From Neorhizobium huautlense (GTDB lineage: Bacteria > Pseudomonadota > Alphaproteobacteria > Rhizobiales > Rhizobiaceae), in assembly GCF_002968575.1 (NCBI RefSeq), contig NZ_PVBM01000027.1:1-64000 (forward strand): a stretch of DNA of 64,000 nt, given 5' to 3'. Position 1 is the stretch's first letter; every line of letters begins with the position of its first letter. The notes beneath the pieces were generated by a model. That model had not been told where the DNA came from. It saw only the letters and a list, made by a program, of their open reading frames with translations, and searched no databases. Position numbers and translations under genes: made by a program. Positions 54,099 to 63,319 of this stretch are shown here, piece by piece.

Positions 54099-54737
54099 TT
54101 AACGTGCTGGCCGTAAGGCAGGCTTGCCGCGCCTCCAGTTGAGAACCGGTCGCCGCAGCGGGCGGTAAGCGAGCAGCAGGACGACGAGCGCAATGTGGAT
54201 GAACGGCACCAGTGTCACCGATTTGACCGCGAGCACATAGTGGAACGCACCGCCGGCCGCGATCAGGTAGACGAGCTTGTGAAGCTTGTTCCAGCCCTGC
54301 TGGAGCTTACGGATAGACCAGTTGTTGGAGGTGAGTGCGAGCGGGAGGAGGAGCAGGAGGCAAGCAAATCCGATGGTGATGTAAGGCCTCTTCGCAATGT
54401 CGCCGCCGACCGCCCCGAGGTCGAGCCTGAGGTCGAGCAGTGCATAGACCGAAAAATGCATCAGGACGTAATAGAAGGCGAGAAGCCCAAGTGCGCGCCG
54501 GTAGCGGATCCAGTTGATGCCGGCGAGATCGCGCAGCGGGGTGATCGCGAGCGTCGCGATGATGAAGCGCAGCGCCCAGATGCCAAGCAGATGCTCGAAT
54601 TCCTTGACGGGGTTGAAGCCCAGCCCGCCGGTGGCCGCCAGGTAGAAATACCAGGCGGCGGGACAGAGTCCGATCACATAGAGCATCCAGATGCTGGCGG
54701 AGTGATATCGGCGGGGCAGGGTGGGGAGGACCGCCAT
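54099..54737 (-). CDS. msrQ: Heme-binding membrane subunit MsrQ
   Basis: 212 residues from the ATG at 54737; a TTG two codons earlier is an alternative. A b-type cytochrome with six hydrophobic segments that passes quinone electrons to periplasmic MsrP. Candidate heme histidines are in FEHLLGIWALR, YVLMHFSVY and NKLHKLVYLIAAGGAFHYV. It starts 2 bp after the msrP stop. Confidence 0.92.
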   Translation of the reverse strand: MAVLPTLPRRYHSASIWMLYVIGLCPAAWYFYLAATGGLGFNPVKEFEHLLGIWALRFIIATLAITPLRDLAGINWIRYRRALGLLAFYYVLMHFSVYALLDLRLDLGAVGGDIAKRPYITIGFACLLLLLPLALTSNNWSIRKLQQGWNKLHKLVYLIAAGGAFHYVLAVKSVTLVPFIHIALVVLLLAYRPLRRPVLNWRRGKPALRPAR

Positions 54738-54739
54738 TC

Positions 54740-55681
54740 TCAATAGTTCGCCTTGAGGTCGAGGCCTGCATAGAGGCTTGCCACCTGCTCTGCATAGCCG
54801 TTGAAAGGCAGGGTGGGTCGCCGGCCTGCACCGAAGAAGCCGCCTTCACCGATCCGCTGTTCGGTCGCCTGGCTCCATCGGGGGTGGTCGACGGCCGGAT
54901 TGACGTTGGAATAGAAGCCGTATTCACGCGCATTGGCGTTCTTCCAGGTCGTCTGCGGCTGCTGTTCGACCAGCGAAATCTTGACGATCGATTTGATGCT
55001 CTTGAAGCCATATTTCCATGGCACGACGAGACGGATCGGGGCACCGTTCTGGTTCGGCAGGGTTTCACCATAGAGACCGACTGCAAGAATGGTCAGCGGA
55101 TGCCGGGCCTCGTCAAGCCGCAGGCCTTCGATGTAAGGCCAGGGCAGAGGTTGGAAGAAGCCTTTCTGGCCAGGCATCTCCTCCGGCCGCACGACCGTTT
55201 CGAAAGCGACATATTTGGCGCTGCCGAGCGGTTCCACCTGATCGAGCAGGGCCGAAAGAGGGAAGCCGATCCAGGGAATGACCATCGACCAGCCTTCGAC
55301 GCAGCGCAGCCGATAGGTGCGGTCTTCGAGCGGTATCTTCATGAGTTCTTCGAGGCCGAATTCCTTTGGCTTGCCGACCATGCCCTCGACCTTGACCGAC
55401 CACGGTGTCGGCTTGAAATCTCCGGCATTCTGCGACGGATCCTCCTTGTTGACGCCGAACTCGTAGAAATTGTTGTAGGTGGTCACGGCTTCCTTTGGCG
55501 TCAGCGGTTCGTCCACTTTGAAAGCACTGGGTGAGGCAGTAAGTGGCGCAGCCAGCGCGCCGCCGGCACCGCCGATGAGAAGGCCGGCAGCCGCCGTCCC
55601 CATGAAGCTTCGGCGGGACATGTAGATCTCGCGCGGCGTGATTTCGGAGGCCGGAATATGCGGCGGACGATGGGCGGACAT
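54740..55681 (-). CDS. msrP: Periplasmic methionine sulfoxide reductase catalytic subunit MsrP
   Basis: 313 residues from the ATG at 55681. A molybdopterin protein that repairs oxidised methionines in periplasmic proteins. A twin-arginine signal is at 22-28 (SRRSFMG) followed by a hydrophobic stretch. C127 in RCVEGW is the molybdenum ligand. It forms a two-gene unit with msrQ. The longer frame adds 46 residues in front and would bury the Tat signal. Confidence 0.95.
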   Translation of the reverse strand: MSAHRPPHIPASEITPREIYMSRRSFMGTAAAGLLIGGAGGALAAPLTASPSAFKVDEPLTPKEAVTTYNNFYEFGVNKEDPSQNAGDFKPTPWSVKVEGMVGKPKEFGLEELMKIPLEDRTYRLRCVEGWSMVIPWIGFPLSALLDQVEPLGSAKYVAFETVVRPEEMPGQKGFFQPLPWPYIEGLRLDEARHPLTILAVGLYGETLPNQNGAPIRLVVPWKYGFKSIKSIVKISLVEQQPQTTWKNANAREYGFYSNVNPAVDHPRWSQATEQRIGEGGFFGAGRRPTLPFNGYAEQVASLYAGLDLKANY

Positions 55682-55888
55682 GACGAAATCTCCTCTCAAG
55701 GCACAGGTGCCTTTTCTTCCTATACGTAACGCGGAACGGAAAGGTTTCACAGCATCGCGAAGATTGAGAGGGACCACGTTTGCGTGAGGAAACGATCGCT
55801 TTCGGTATGGAAAAGGCATGCCGGGAACCCCATCTCCGGTTTAAGGGTTCTCACCGTATGGTGACAGAGCCGCGATAGGAGATGGCGG

Positions 55889-56299
55889 ATGACGACACGC
55901 ACTTGGGATGCCGGGACGAGCGGCGAATTTGTGGACCGTGCCGAACATCTGCGGCGCCTGCGCCGATTGGCGGCGATCGCGCGGCTGATGGATACCGCAA
56001 TCCGCATTCCCGGGACCGGAATCCGCTTCGGCGCGGATTCGGTCCTCGGCCTCGTTCCACTCGTCGGCGATGCCGGCGGCGCCCTGGTCGGTCTTTATAT
56101 CGTCAATGAAGCCCGCAGGCTCGGCCTGCCGCCGGCGAAGCTTGCCCGGATGCTCGGCAATGTCGCAGCCGATTCCGTTCTCGGCAGCGTTCCATTGGCG
56201 GGCGATGTCTTCGACCTCTTCTTCAAGTCGCATCGCCGGAACCTGCATGTGATCCTCGATCACTTCGGCATACATCCGGACGAGCTTCGGCAGAGATAG
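55889..56299 (+). CDS. DUF4112 membrane-associated protein
   Basis: 136 residues. RLMDTAIRIPGTGIRFGADSVLGLVPLVGDAGGALVGLYIVNEARRLGLPPAKLARMLGNVAADSVLGSVPLAGDVFDLFFKSHRRNL matches DUF4112 as I know it, with two G-D-S-(V/L)-LG-x-(V/I)-PL-(V/A)-GD type repeats. One or two membrane helices are likely. Function is unknown. It is divergent from msrP across 207 bp. Confidence 0.82.
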   Translation: MTTRTWDAGTSGEFVDRAEHLRRLRRLAAIARLMDTAIRIPGTGIRFGADSVLGLVPLVGDAGGALVGLYIVNEARRLGLPPAKLARMLGNVAADSVLGSVPLAGDVFDLFFKSHRRNLHVILDHFGIHPDELRQR

Positions 56300-56447
56300 G
56301 CTGGCGGTAACCGTACCGCTTTGGCCTGTCATGATAGTGACACTCATTGCCCTTTGCGGTAGGAAAGCCGCAAAACCAAGGGTTTTTGCGCGGCCGCCGG
56401 GAAAGCGGTAGACTGTTGCACACCCGAAAGACATCGAGGACAACACC

Positions 56448-58283
56448 ATGCCTGCTTATCGCTCCAGAACCACGACCCATGGCCGCAACATGGCTGGCGC
56501 GCGCGGGCTCTGGCGTGCCACCGGGATGAAAGACAGCGATTTCGGCAAACCGATCATCGCCGTCGTCAACTCCTTCACCCAGTTCGTCCCAGGCCATGTG
56601 CATCTCAAGGATCTCGGCCAGCTCGTCGCCCGCGAGATCGAGGCGGCCGGTGGCGTTGCCAAAGAATTCAACACGATCGCCGTCGATGACGGCATCGCCA
56701 TGGGTCACGACGGCATGCTCTATTCGCTGCCGTCGCGTGAAATCATCGCCGATTCCGTGGAATATATGGTCAATGCCCACTGCGCTGACGCCATGGTCTG
56801 CATCTCCAACTGCGACAAGATCACGCCCGGCATGCTGAATGCCGCGATGCGCCTCAACATTCCGGCGGTCTTCGTGTCCGGCGGCCCGATGGAAGCCGGC
56901 AAGGTGGTCCTGCATGGCAAGACTGTAGCGCTGGACCTGGTCGACGCGATGGTTGCCGCCGCCGACGAGGCTGTTTCCGACGCTGATGTCCAGGCGATCG
57001 AACGTTCGGCCTGTCCAACCTGCGGCTCATGCTCCGGCATGTTCACCGCCAATTCCATGAACTGCCTGACCGAAGCGCTCGGCCTGTCGCTGCCGGGCAA
57101 CGGCTCCACGCTCGCCACCCATTCCGACCGCAAGCGCCTTTTCGTCGAAGCCGGCCATTTGATCGTCGATCTCGCCCGCCGCTACTACGAACAGGAGGAC
57201 GAAAGCGTTCTGCCGCGTTCGATCGCCACCAAGGAGGCTTTCGAAAACGCCATGTCGCTCGACATCGCCATGGGCGGTTCGACCAATACCGTGCTGCATA
57301 TTCTCGCCGCTGCCTATGAAGGCGGCATCGACTTCGGCATGGAGGATATCGACAGGCTGTCGCGCAAGGTTCCGTGCCTCTCCAAGGTCGCACCGGCCAA
57401 AAGCGACGTGCATATGGAAGACGTCCACCGCGCCGGCGGCATCATGCGCATTCTGGGCGAACTGGATCGCGGCGGCCTGCTCAATCGCGACTGCGGCACG
57501 GTCCATGCGACCACACTGGGAGATGCGATCGACCGCTGGGATATCACCCGCACTAACAGCGAAACGGTGCGCGAGTTCTTCCGCGCGGCACCCGGCGGCG
57601 TCCCCACCCAGGTCGCCTTCAGCCAGTCCTCGCGTTGGGACGATCTGGATACCGACGGCGAGAAGGGCGTCATCCGCTCGGTCGAACATCCTTTCTCCAA
57701 GGATGGCGGTCTGGCAGTCCTTTACGGCAATATCGCCTTGGACGGCTGCATCGTGAAGACCGCCGGTGTCGACGAGAGCATCTTGAAGTTCAGCGGCCCG
57801 GCCGTCGTTTTCGAAAGCCAGGACGCCGCCGTGAAAGGTATTCTCGGCAATGAGGTGAAGGCAGGCGACGTCGTCGTCATCCGTTATGAAGGACCGAAAG
57901 GCGGGCCGGGCATGCAGGAGATGCTCTACCCGACGAGCTATCTCAAGTCGAAGGGCCTCGGCAAGGCCTGCGCCCTGATTACCGATGGACGCTTCTCCGG
58001 CGGCACCTCCGGCCTTTCTATCGGTCATGCCTCGCCGGAAGCCGCTCAGGGCGGTGCCATAGGCCTCGTACGTCAGGGCGATATGATAGAAATCGACATT
58101 CCGAACCGCACGATCCATCTTGCGGTATCCGATGCCGAACTCGCCGCCCGCCGCCATGAGCAGGAAGCGCTTGGCTGGAAGCCGGCGGTTGCCCGCAAGC
58201 GCAACGTCACGACAGCGCTGAAAGCCTATGCCGCCTTCGCCGCCAGCGCCGATAAGGGCGCCGTGCGGATCTTGCCTGAATAG
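56448..58283 (+). CDS. ilvD: Dihydroxy-acid dehydratase
   Basis: 611 residues. Dehydrates 2,3-dihydroxy acids to the 2-oxo acids of valine, isoleucine and leucine synthesis in the cytosol. Iron-sulfur cluster and Mg ligands are present at the expected places: D81, C122 (NCDKITPGM), K124 and C195 (CPTCGSCSGMFT). The C-terminal GRFSGGTSGLSIGHASPEAAQGG is intact. Monocistronic. Confidence 0.97.
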   Translation: MPAYRSRTTTHGRNMAGARGLWRATGMKDSDFGKPIIAVVNSFTQFVPGHVHLKDLGQLVAREIEAAGGVAKEFNTIAVDDGIAMGHDGMLYSLPSREIIADSVEYMVNAHCADAMVCISNCDKITPGMLNAAMRLNIPAVFVSGGPMEAGKVVLHGKTVALDLVDAMVAAADEAVSDADVQAIERSACPTCGSCSGMFTANSMNCLTEALGLSLPGNGSTLATHSDRKRLFVEAGHLIVDLARRYYEQEDESVLPRSIATKEAFENAMSLDIAMGGSTNTVLHILAAAYEGGIDFGMEDIDRLSRKVPCLSKVAPAKSDVHMEDVHRAGGIMRILGELDRGGLLNRDCGTVHATTLGDAIDRWDITRTNSETVREFFRAAPGGVPTQVAFSQSSRWDDLDTDGEKGVIRSVEHPFSKDGGLAVLYGNIALDGCIVKTAGVDESILKFSGPAVVFESQDAAVKGILGNEVKAGDVVVIRYEGPKGGPGMQEMLYPTSYLKSKGLGKACALITDGRFSGGTSGLSIGHASPEAAQGGAIGLVRQGDMIEIDIPNRTIHLAVSDAELAARRHEQEALGWKPAVARKRNVTTALKAYAAFAASADKGAVRILPE

Positions 58284-58304
58284 GAGATTGAAGCTGAGTC
58301 GTCG

Positions 58305-58664
58305 TCACAGCGGCCTGCTCAGGTTCCTGTAGGCTTCGTCGAGCTGCTTCATCCGCTCGGCATAGGCGGCTCGGATGCATTCGATATCCTCGCCGCAGGA
58401 CTGACGCTTCTTGAGCCAGGCGCTCTGTTCCTCTTGGAGTTTGTCGCGGTTGCCCATGGGCAGCAGGTTTACGAGAATGTCGAAGGTGGTCACCATCTTC
58501 ACGTCCGCGTCGTTGAGCGACCTCGTATCGCAGATCACCTTTTCATCCACCGCGAGGTTGGCGCGGTCGCAGTCGAAGCTAGCCGCGGAGGCTGTCGGCG
58601 CCGCCCACAAGGCAAAGCCGATGAAAAGCCCGGCCGGCGCGGTTGCGATCGAAATATATCTCAT
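58305..58664 (-). CDS. Small exported protein with an LprI-like domain
   Basis: 119 residues from the ATG at 58664. Signal peptide 1-27 (ATAPAGLFIGFALWAAPTASA). The mature part SFDCDRANLAVDEKVICDTRSLNDADVKMV...SAWLKKRQSCGEDIECIRAAYAERMKQLDEAY has the four-cysteine LprI/DUF1311 pattern. Some members inhibit lysozyme; that role is not shown here. It is divergent from the DegP-like gene. Confidence 0.83.
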   Translation of the reverse strand: MRYISIATAPAGLFIGFALWAAPTASAASFDCDRANLAVDEKVICDTRSLNDADVKMVTTFDILVNLLPMGNRDKLQEEQSAWLKKRQSCGEDIECIRAAYAERMKQLDEAYRNLSRPL

Positions 58665-58904
58665 GCTTGCACTCCTGATGCTGACTGGAGAAATCCAGGA
58701 ACGTTCCACGAGACCAAAGGATGCGCTAAAGCCGGACGACAAGAATGAAGGTCTCTCGCCGGACGCCATGGCTTCCGCTGCGGCAGGCTTTATATAGTAC
58801 GGGGTAACCTTACCGTTTCCGCCGATCTCTCCGTGATTCGGCCACCTTTCTTTTCCAGCCTTCCGCGCTACAAATCGAACGGGTTTCATAAAGTGAGGAA
58901 TCAC

Positions 58905-60308
58905 ATGCTGAGCGTTTTCAAACGCGTTTCGACCGGCCTTTTCGTCCTGGCGCTTCTATATCCTGTCCCGACAATGGCGCAGGAACAGAAGACGGTTCCG
59001 CAAAGCCGCCAGGAGATGCAGCTTTCCTTCGCGCCTCTGGTCAAGCAGAGGGCGGGTGCCGTCGTGAATGTCTACGCCGAGCGGGTCGTGCAGCGCGTCA
59101 ATCCGTTTGCGGGCGATCCCTTCTTCGAGCAGTTCTTCGGACAGCGCATGCCGAACCGCACAGAGAAGCAGTCGTCCCTCGGTTCGGGTGTCATTCTTTC
59201 GGCAGATGGTCTGGTGGTGACCAATAACCACGTCATCGAAGGCGCCGACGACATCAAGATCGCGCTCGCCGACGGCCGCGAGTTCGCCTGCGACGTGATG
59301 CTGAAGGACGAAAGGGTCGATCTGGCCGTGCTGCGCATCAAGGCGAAGGAGCAGTTCCCGGTTCTGCCGGTCGCCGATTCCGACCACGTGGAGGTCGGCG
59401 ATCTGGTGCTGGCCATTGGCAACCCGTTCGGCGTCGGTCAAACCGTCACGAGCGGCATCGTTTCGGCACTGGCACGCAACCAGGTCACCACGGGCGATTT
59501 CGGGTTCTTTATTCAGACCGACGCGTCCATCAACCCCGGCAACTCCGGCGGCGCGCTGATAAACATGAACGGCGAACTGATCGGGATCAATACGGCCATC
59601 TTCTCCCGCGGCGGCGGCTCGAACGGCGTCGGTTTTGCGATCCCGGCCAATCTCGTCAAGGTGTTCCTTGCTTCGGCTGCGGAAGGAAAGACGAGCTTCG
59701 AGCGGCCTTACGTCGGCGCGACATTCGATGCCGTCACCTCCGATGTCGCCGAAGCCCTTGGACTGAAGACGGCCCGTGGCGCTCTGGTGGTGCGCCTGGT
59801 CGAAGGCGGACCCGCCGATCGGGCCGGCTTGAAACCGGGCGAGGTGGTGACCGCCGTCAACGGCATCGCCGTCGAACATCCCGATGCGCTGGGCTATCGC
59901 CTAACGACGGCAGGTCTCGGCAAGCAGGCGACGCTCGATGTCCAGACTGCGGACGGCCACCGGCAGGTGACGATCGCCCTCAACACCGCTCCGGAGACCA
60001 CGCCGCCGGATGATCGCCTGCTCGAAGGCCGTCATCCCTTCGCGGGCCTGCATGTCGCCAATCTTTCGCCGAAACTTGCGACGGAACTTCGCATCCCGGC
60101 AGAAAAGGCGGGTGTCGTCGTCACGGATGTGGCGCGCGGCTCGCCTGCTGCCCGTTACGGCTTCGAGCCAGGTGATATCGTGATCTCTCTGAACGGCACG
60201 ACCGTCACCTCGACCAAGGCCCTGGAAGGCATGCTGGATGAGGATCCTGGGTTCTGGCGGGTCGAGATCGAGCGCAAGGGCCAGCGTATCCGGCAGTTCT
60301 TCAGATGA
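58905..60308 (+). CDS. DegP/DegQ-like periplasmic serine protease
   Basis: 467 residues from the ATG at 58905. Signal peptide 1-25 (PTMAQ). The catalytic triad is H109 (TNNHVIEGAD), D139 (DERVDLAV) and S214 (NPGNSGGAL), followed by two PDZ domains (about 265-360 and 385-465). It degrades or refolds damaged envelope proteins. The last four bases overlap the rarA start, an arrangement I recall in other rhizobia. Confidence 0.93.
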   Translation: MLSVFKRVSTGLFVLALLYPVPTMAQEQKTVPQSRQEMQLSFAPLVKQRAGAVVNVYAERVVQRVNPFAGDPFFEQFFGQRMPNRTEKQSSLGSGVILSADGLVVTNNHVIEGADDIKIALADGREFACDVMLKDERVDLAVLRIKAKEQFPVLPVADSDHVEVGDLVLAIGNPFGVGQTVTSGIVSALARNQVTTGDFGFFIQTDASINPGNSGGALINMNGELIGINTAIFSRGGGSNGVGFAIPANLVKVFLASAAEGKTSFERPYVGATFDAVTSDVAEALGLKTARGALVVRLVEGGPADRAGLKPGEVVTAVNGIAVEHPDALGYRLTTAGLGKQATLDVQTADGHRQVTIALNTAPETTPPDDRLLEGRHPFAGLHVANLSPKLATELRIPAEKAGVVVTDVARGSPAARYGFEPGDIVISLNGTTVTSTKALEGMLDEDPGFWRVEIERKGQRIRQFFR

Positions 60309-61621
60309 GCGGCGATCTTTTCGCGTCGCGGGTTCCAGACGAGGTCGCCAGCCGGCGGCCTCTCGCGGATCGTCTGCGGCCGAAGACGCTTGATGAGGTG
60401 ACGGGCCAGCCGCATCTGACGGGTGATGACGGCGTCCTGCGCCGGATGATCGCTTCGGGCTCGCTCGGTTCGATGATTTTCTGGGGGCCTCCGGGAACGG
60501 GCAAGACGACGGTGGCGCGGCTGCTCTCGGGAGAGGCGGGGCTCGCCTTCGAACAGATTTCCGCGATCTTTTCCGGCGTGGCGGACCTGAAAAAGGTCTT
60601 TGAGGCGGCGCGGATGCGCCGCATGGACGGCCGGCAGACTCTGCTCTTTGTTGATGAGATCCATCGCTTCAACCGTGCCCAGCAGGACAGTTTTCTGCCG
60701 GTCATGGAAGATGGCACGGTCATTCTCGTTGGCGCGACGACGGAAAATCCAAGCTTCGAGCTGAATGCGGCTCTCCTGTCGCGCGCCAGGGTGCTGACCT
60801 TCCGGCCGCATGACGAAGAGAGCCTGATGGAACTGCTGCAGCGCGCCGAGCAGGTGGAGGGAAGACCGCTGCCGCTCGATCCCGACGCGCGGGCCAGCCT
60901 GATCCGGATGGCCGACGGAGATGGCCGAGCGGTGCTGACACTGGCCGAAGAGGTCTGGCGGGCAGCGCGGGAAGGAGAGGTATTCGATACCGAAGGCCTC
61001 ATCCGGATCGTTCAACGTCGTGCTCCCGTTTATGACAAGGCCCAGGACGGTCACTACAACCTCATTTCGGCACTGCATAAATCGGTGCGTGGTTCGGATC
61101 CCGATGCCGCACTTTATTATCTGGCTCGCATGTTCGATGCCGGCGAGGACCCGCTTTATCTTGGGCGCCGCTTAGTCAGGATGGCGGTGGAAGATATCGG
61201 CCTAGCCGATCCCCAGGCGCTGGTCATCTGCAATGCCGCCAAGGATGCTTACGATTATCTCGGTTCGCCGGAGGGAGAGTTGGCCCTCGCCGAGGCCTGC
61301 GTCTATCTGGCGACCGCACCGAAATCGAACGCGGTCTACACGGCGTTCAAGGCGGCAACCCGCGCTGCAAAGGAAAATGGCTCGCTTCTGCCGCCGAAAC
61401 ATATCCTCAATGCGCCGACAAAGCTCATGAAAGGCGAGGGATATGGAGAAGGCTATCGCTACGACCACGACGAGCCGGACGCCTTTTCCGGTCAGGACTA
61501 TTTTCCGGAAAAGATGGGGCGGCAAACGTTCTACGACCCTCCGGAACGAGGTTTCGAGCGCGAGATCAGAAAAAGGCTCGACTGGTGGGCCAAGCTTCGC
61601 AAGGAGCGGAATGCCGGGTGA
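60305..61621 (+). CDS. rarA: Replication-associated recombination protein A (RarA/MgsA)
   Basis: A 438-residue AAA+ ATPase at stalled forks, related to RuvB and clamp loaders. Walker A GPPGTGKT (61-68), Walker B LLFVDEIH (113-120), sensor 1 VGATTENPSFELNAALLSR, and the C-terminal tetramerisation domain (YYLARMFDAGEDPLYLGRRLVRMAVEDIGLADP) are present. Translational coupling to the protease gene by an ATGA overlap. Confidence 0.96.
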   Translation: MSGDLFASRVPDEVASRRPLADRLRPKTLDEVTGQPHLTGDDGVLRRMIASGSLGSMIFWGPPGTGKTTVARLLSGEAGLAFEQISAIFSGVADLKKVFEAARMRRMDGRQTLLFVDEIHRFNRAQQDSFLPVMEDGTVILVGATTENPSFELNAALLSRARVLTFRPHDEESLMELLQRAEQVEGRPLPLDPDARASLIRMADGDGRAVLTLAEEVWRAAREGEVFDTEGLIRIVQRRAPVYDKAQDGHYNLISALHKSVRGSDPDAALYYLARMFDAGEDPLYLGRRLVRMAVEDIGLADPQALVICNAAKDAYDYLGSPEGELALAEACVYLATAPKSNAVYTAFKAATRAAKENGSLLPPKHILNAPTKLMKGEGYGEGYRYDHDEPDAFSGQDYFPEKMGRQTFYDPPERGFEREIRKRLDWWAKLRKERNAG

Positions 61622-61636
61622 TTTTCGCAGAGGCGA

Positions 61637-61954
61637 TCAGGATGCCTGCTTGTGAGTGGCAGCCGCTCCCGGCGCGGCGACAAGTTTGACGGAAGAGTCA
61701 GCCAGGCCGTGATGGCCTTCCATATCGACCACCAGATGCCAATGGCCGTTTTCCGGGATGACAAGCCGGATCGGCGATTTCTTGGCGATGCCGCCCACAT
61801 ATTTAAAATCCAGCTTCTCTGTGAAGCGCTGGAAGTTGACGGCGGTCAGCAGCCGCACGTTGTTGACCGCGTTCAACGTCACTTCGATCACGGTACCTGC
61901 CCGCTGCAGTTTCAGATCGTAGTGGGTAAAACGGAAGCCGGGAGCGGTCATCAC
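61637..61954 (-). CDS. DUF1883-domain protein
   Basis: 105 residues. FRFTHYDLKLQRAGTVIEVTLNAVNNVRLLTAVNFQRFTEKLDFKYVGGIAKKSPIRLVIPENGHWHLVVDMEGHHG matches my memory of DUF1883, a small beta-rich domain without a proven role. No signal peptide. Convergent with rarA (15-bp gap). Confidence 0.8.
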   Translation of the reverse strand: MMTAPGFRFTHYDLKLQRAGTVIEVTLNAVNNVRLLTAVNFQRFTEKLDFKYVGGIAKKSPIRLVIPENGHWHLVVDMEGHHGLADSSVKLVAAPGAAATHKQAS

Positions 61955-62009
61955 TGCCTCGCTGATGCCAATATGGAAAGTTTGACTATTCTAATGTACC
62001 GCCCTTAAC

Positions 62010-62195
62010 GAATTATGGAACCTCGCGGTTACTTATGGGTTAGTCCCGTGAACTTCGAACTCGCAGGCGATCCAGTAATATGTCGCCGGGAGTTCAACAA
62101 GGCGGCTTTCGTCCCCTGCAGCCGCCGTAAAACAACAATAATATTTGACCTCCGACTGAATATCCCGTCGTCTCCTCGCGGCGGGATTTCTTTTT
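62010..62195 (+). ncRNA. Candidate small RNA with intrinsic terminator
   Basis: In a 327-bp gap, a -35-like TTGACT at 61982 with a weak -10 (TTAACG, 62005) is followed by a stretch with two good stems. GGCGGC/GCCGCC (62101-62126) has loop TTTCGTCCCCTGCA. The terminator stem ATCCCGTCG/CGGCGGGAT (62162-62187, loop TCTCCTCG) is followed by TTCTTTTT. The pyrimidine-rich loops look like anti-Shine-Dalgarno seeds of rhizobial trans-acting sRNAs. It could instead be the leader of the hydrolase gene. Confidence 0.4.
62162..62195 (+). terminator. Intrinsic terminator of the candidate sRNA
   Basis: A 9-bp stem (one G-U pair), 8-nt loop and TTCTTTTT tail. No protein gene ends near it on this strand, which is the main reason to suspect a non-coding transcript. 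Confidence 0.7.
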
Positions 62196-62281
62196 GCGCG
62201 ATTTTTTGTCGGCGCCTGTCGGCTTTCTTTCCGCTTCCCCGTCCTTGGGGCATCATCAAATGATCCTTAGAGGAGGAAGCC

Positions 62282-63223
62282 ATGTCGAGCAGGATATTTG
62301 CAGTTGTAATTGCTGCCATCGCTGCATCGGTCACGCCGACCGTTGTCAAGGCGGAACAATCCGCGCCCTCGGTGAACCAACCGGTAGCGACCGAACCCTC
62401 CAGGAAGGGCCATATCGAGACGGGTGGCATTCGCTATTATTATGAGATCCGGGGTGAGGGCGAACCGCTCCTCCTTCTGCACGGCGGTCTCGGCTCGATC
62501 GATATGTTTGCCCCGGTCATGCCCATGCTCACTGGACACCGTCAGGTGATCGGCGTCGATCTTCAGGGGCACGGCCGCACGCCGCTCGGCAAGCGGCCTA
62601 TTTCTCTGGAAGCCATGGGCGCCGACATGGGCAAACTGGTTTCCGAACTCGGTTACAAGCAGGTCGACGTGCTGGGTTATTCCATGGGCGGCGGCGTCGC
62701 GCTCCAGATGGCGGCTCAATCGCCGGACAAGGTGCGGCGGCTCGTCATCGCCTCGGCTCCGTTTGCGAAAAAGGGCTTCTTTCCGGAGATGATCCCGCAG
62801 CAGGAAGCCGTCGGTGCCGGCATGGCGGAGATGATGAAGGACACGCCGATGTTCATCTCCTACAAGGCCGTTGCGCCGGACGTTTCGGAATTCCCGAGGC
62901 TGCTTGACGCGATGGGCGATCTGATGCGCCGTGATTATGACTATTCGGATGCGATCCCGAAGCTGACGATGCCGGTCATGCTGGTTTTCGGCGACAGCGA
63001 CATGGTTCGCCCGGAACATGTCGTGGAGTTTTATCAGAAGCTCGGCGGCGGCCTGAAGGACGCCGGCTGGATGCGGGAAAACATGTCGAAGAACCGGCTG
63101 GCGATCCTGCCCGACCTTACCCACTACGAGGCCTTTGCGTCTCCCGCCATGACCGCGACCGTGCTGCCATTTCTCGACGGCAAGAGCAATGCTCCCAACT
63201 GGGCAGAGCAGGTCAAGAAGTGA
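62282..63223 (+). CDS. Exported alpha/beta hydrolase
   Basis: 313 residues. Signal peptide 1-24 (ending VVKA). The alpha/beta-hydrolase fold shows the oxyanion HGG (67-69), GHGRT, and the nucleophile elbow G132-Y-S134-M-G136. The acid is probably in FGDSDMVRPEH, and the histidine is in LPDLTHYEAF near residue 281. The substrate is unknown. AGGAGGAAG precedes the ATG. Confidence 0.88.
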   Translation: MSSRIFAVVIAAIAASVTPTVVKAEQSAPSVNQPVATEPSRKGHIETGGIRYYYEIRGEGEPLLLLHGGLGSIDMFAPVMPMLTGHRQVIGVDLQGHGRTPLGKRPISLEAMGADMGKLVSELGYKQVDVLGYSMGGGVALQMAAQSPDKVRRLVIASAPFAKKGFFPEMIPQQEAVGAGMAEMMKDTPMFISYKAVAPDVSEFPRLLDAMGDLMRRDYDYSDAIPKLTMPVMLVFGDSDMVRPEHVVEFYQKLGGGLKDAGWMRENMSKNRLAILPDLTHYEAFASPAMTATVLPFLDGKSNAPNWAEQVKK

Positions 63224-63236
63224 TCGTTTCGCCCAA

Positions 63237-63264
63237 GAAGATGCCGGTAAGCGCTGGCATCTTC
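63237..63264 (+). terminator. Hairpin after the alpha/beta hydrolase
   Basis: Stem GAAGATGCC/GGCATCTTC with a 10-nt loop, 14 bp after the stop. The T-run is poor, so it is only a candidate terminator. Confidence 0.45.
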
Positions 63265-63319
63265 AATGGTTTTCAGGCGCTTGCCGGCGTTTTCGGATTC
63301 ACATCCTCAATACGATGAA

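Noticed and set aside
62015..62263. An 82-codon frame across the candidate sRNA
   Set aside because: No ribosome-binding site, runs through a terminator and a T-rich stretch, no protein-like pattern.
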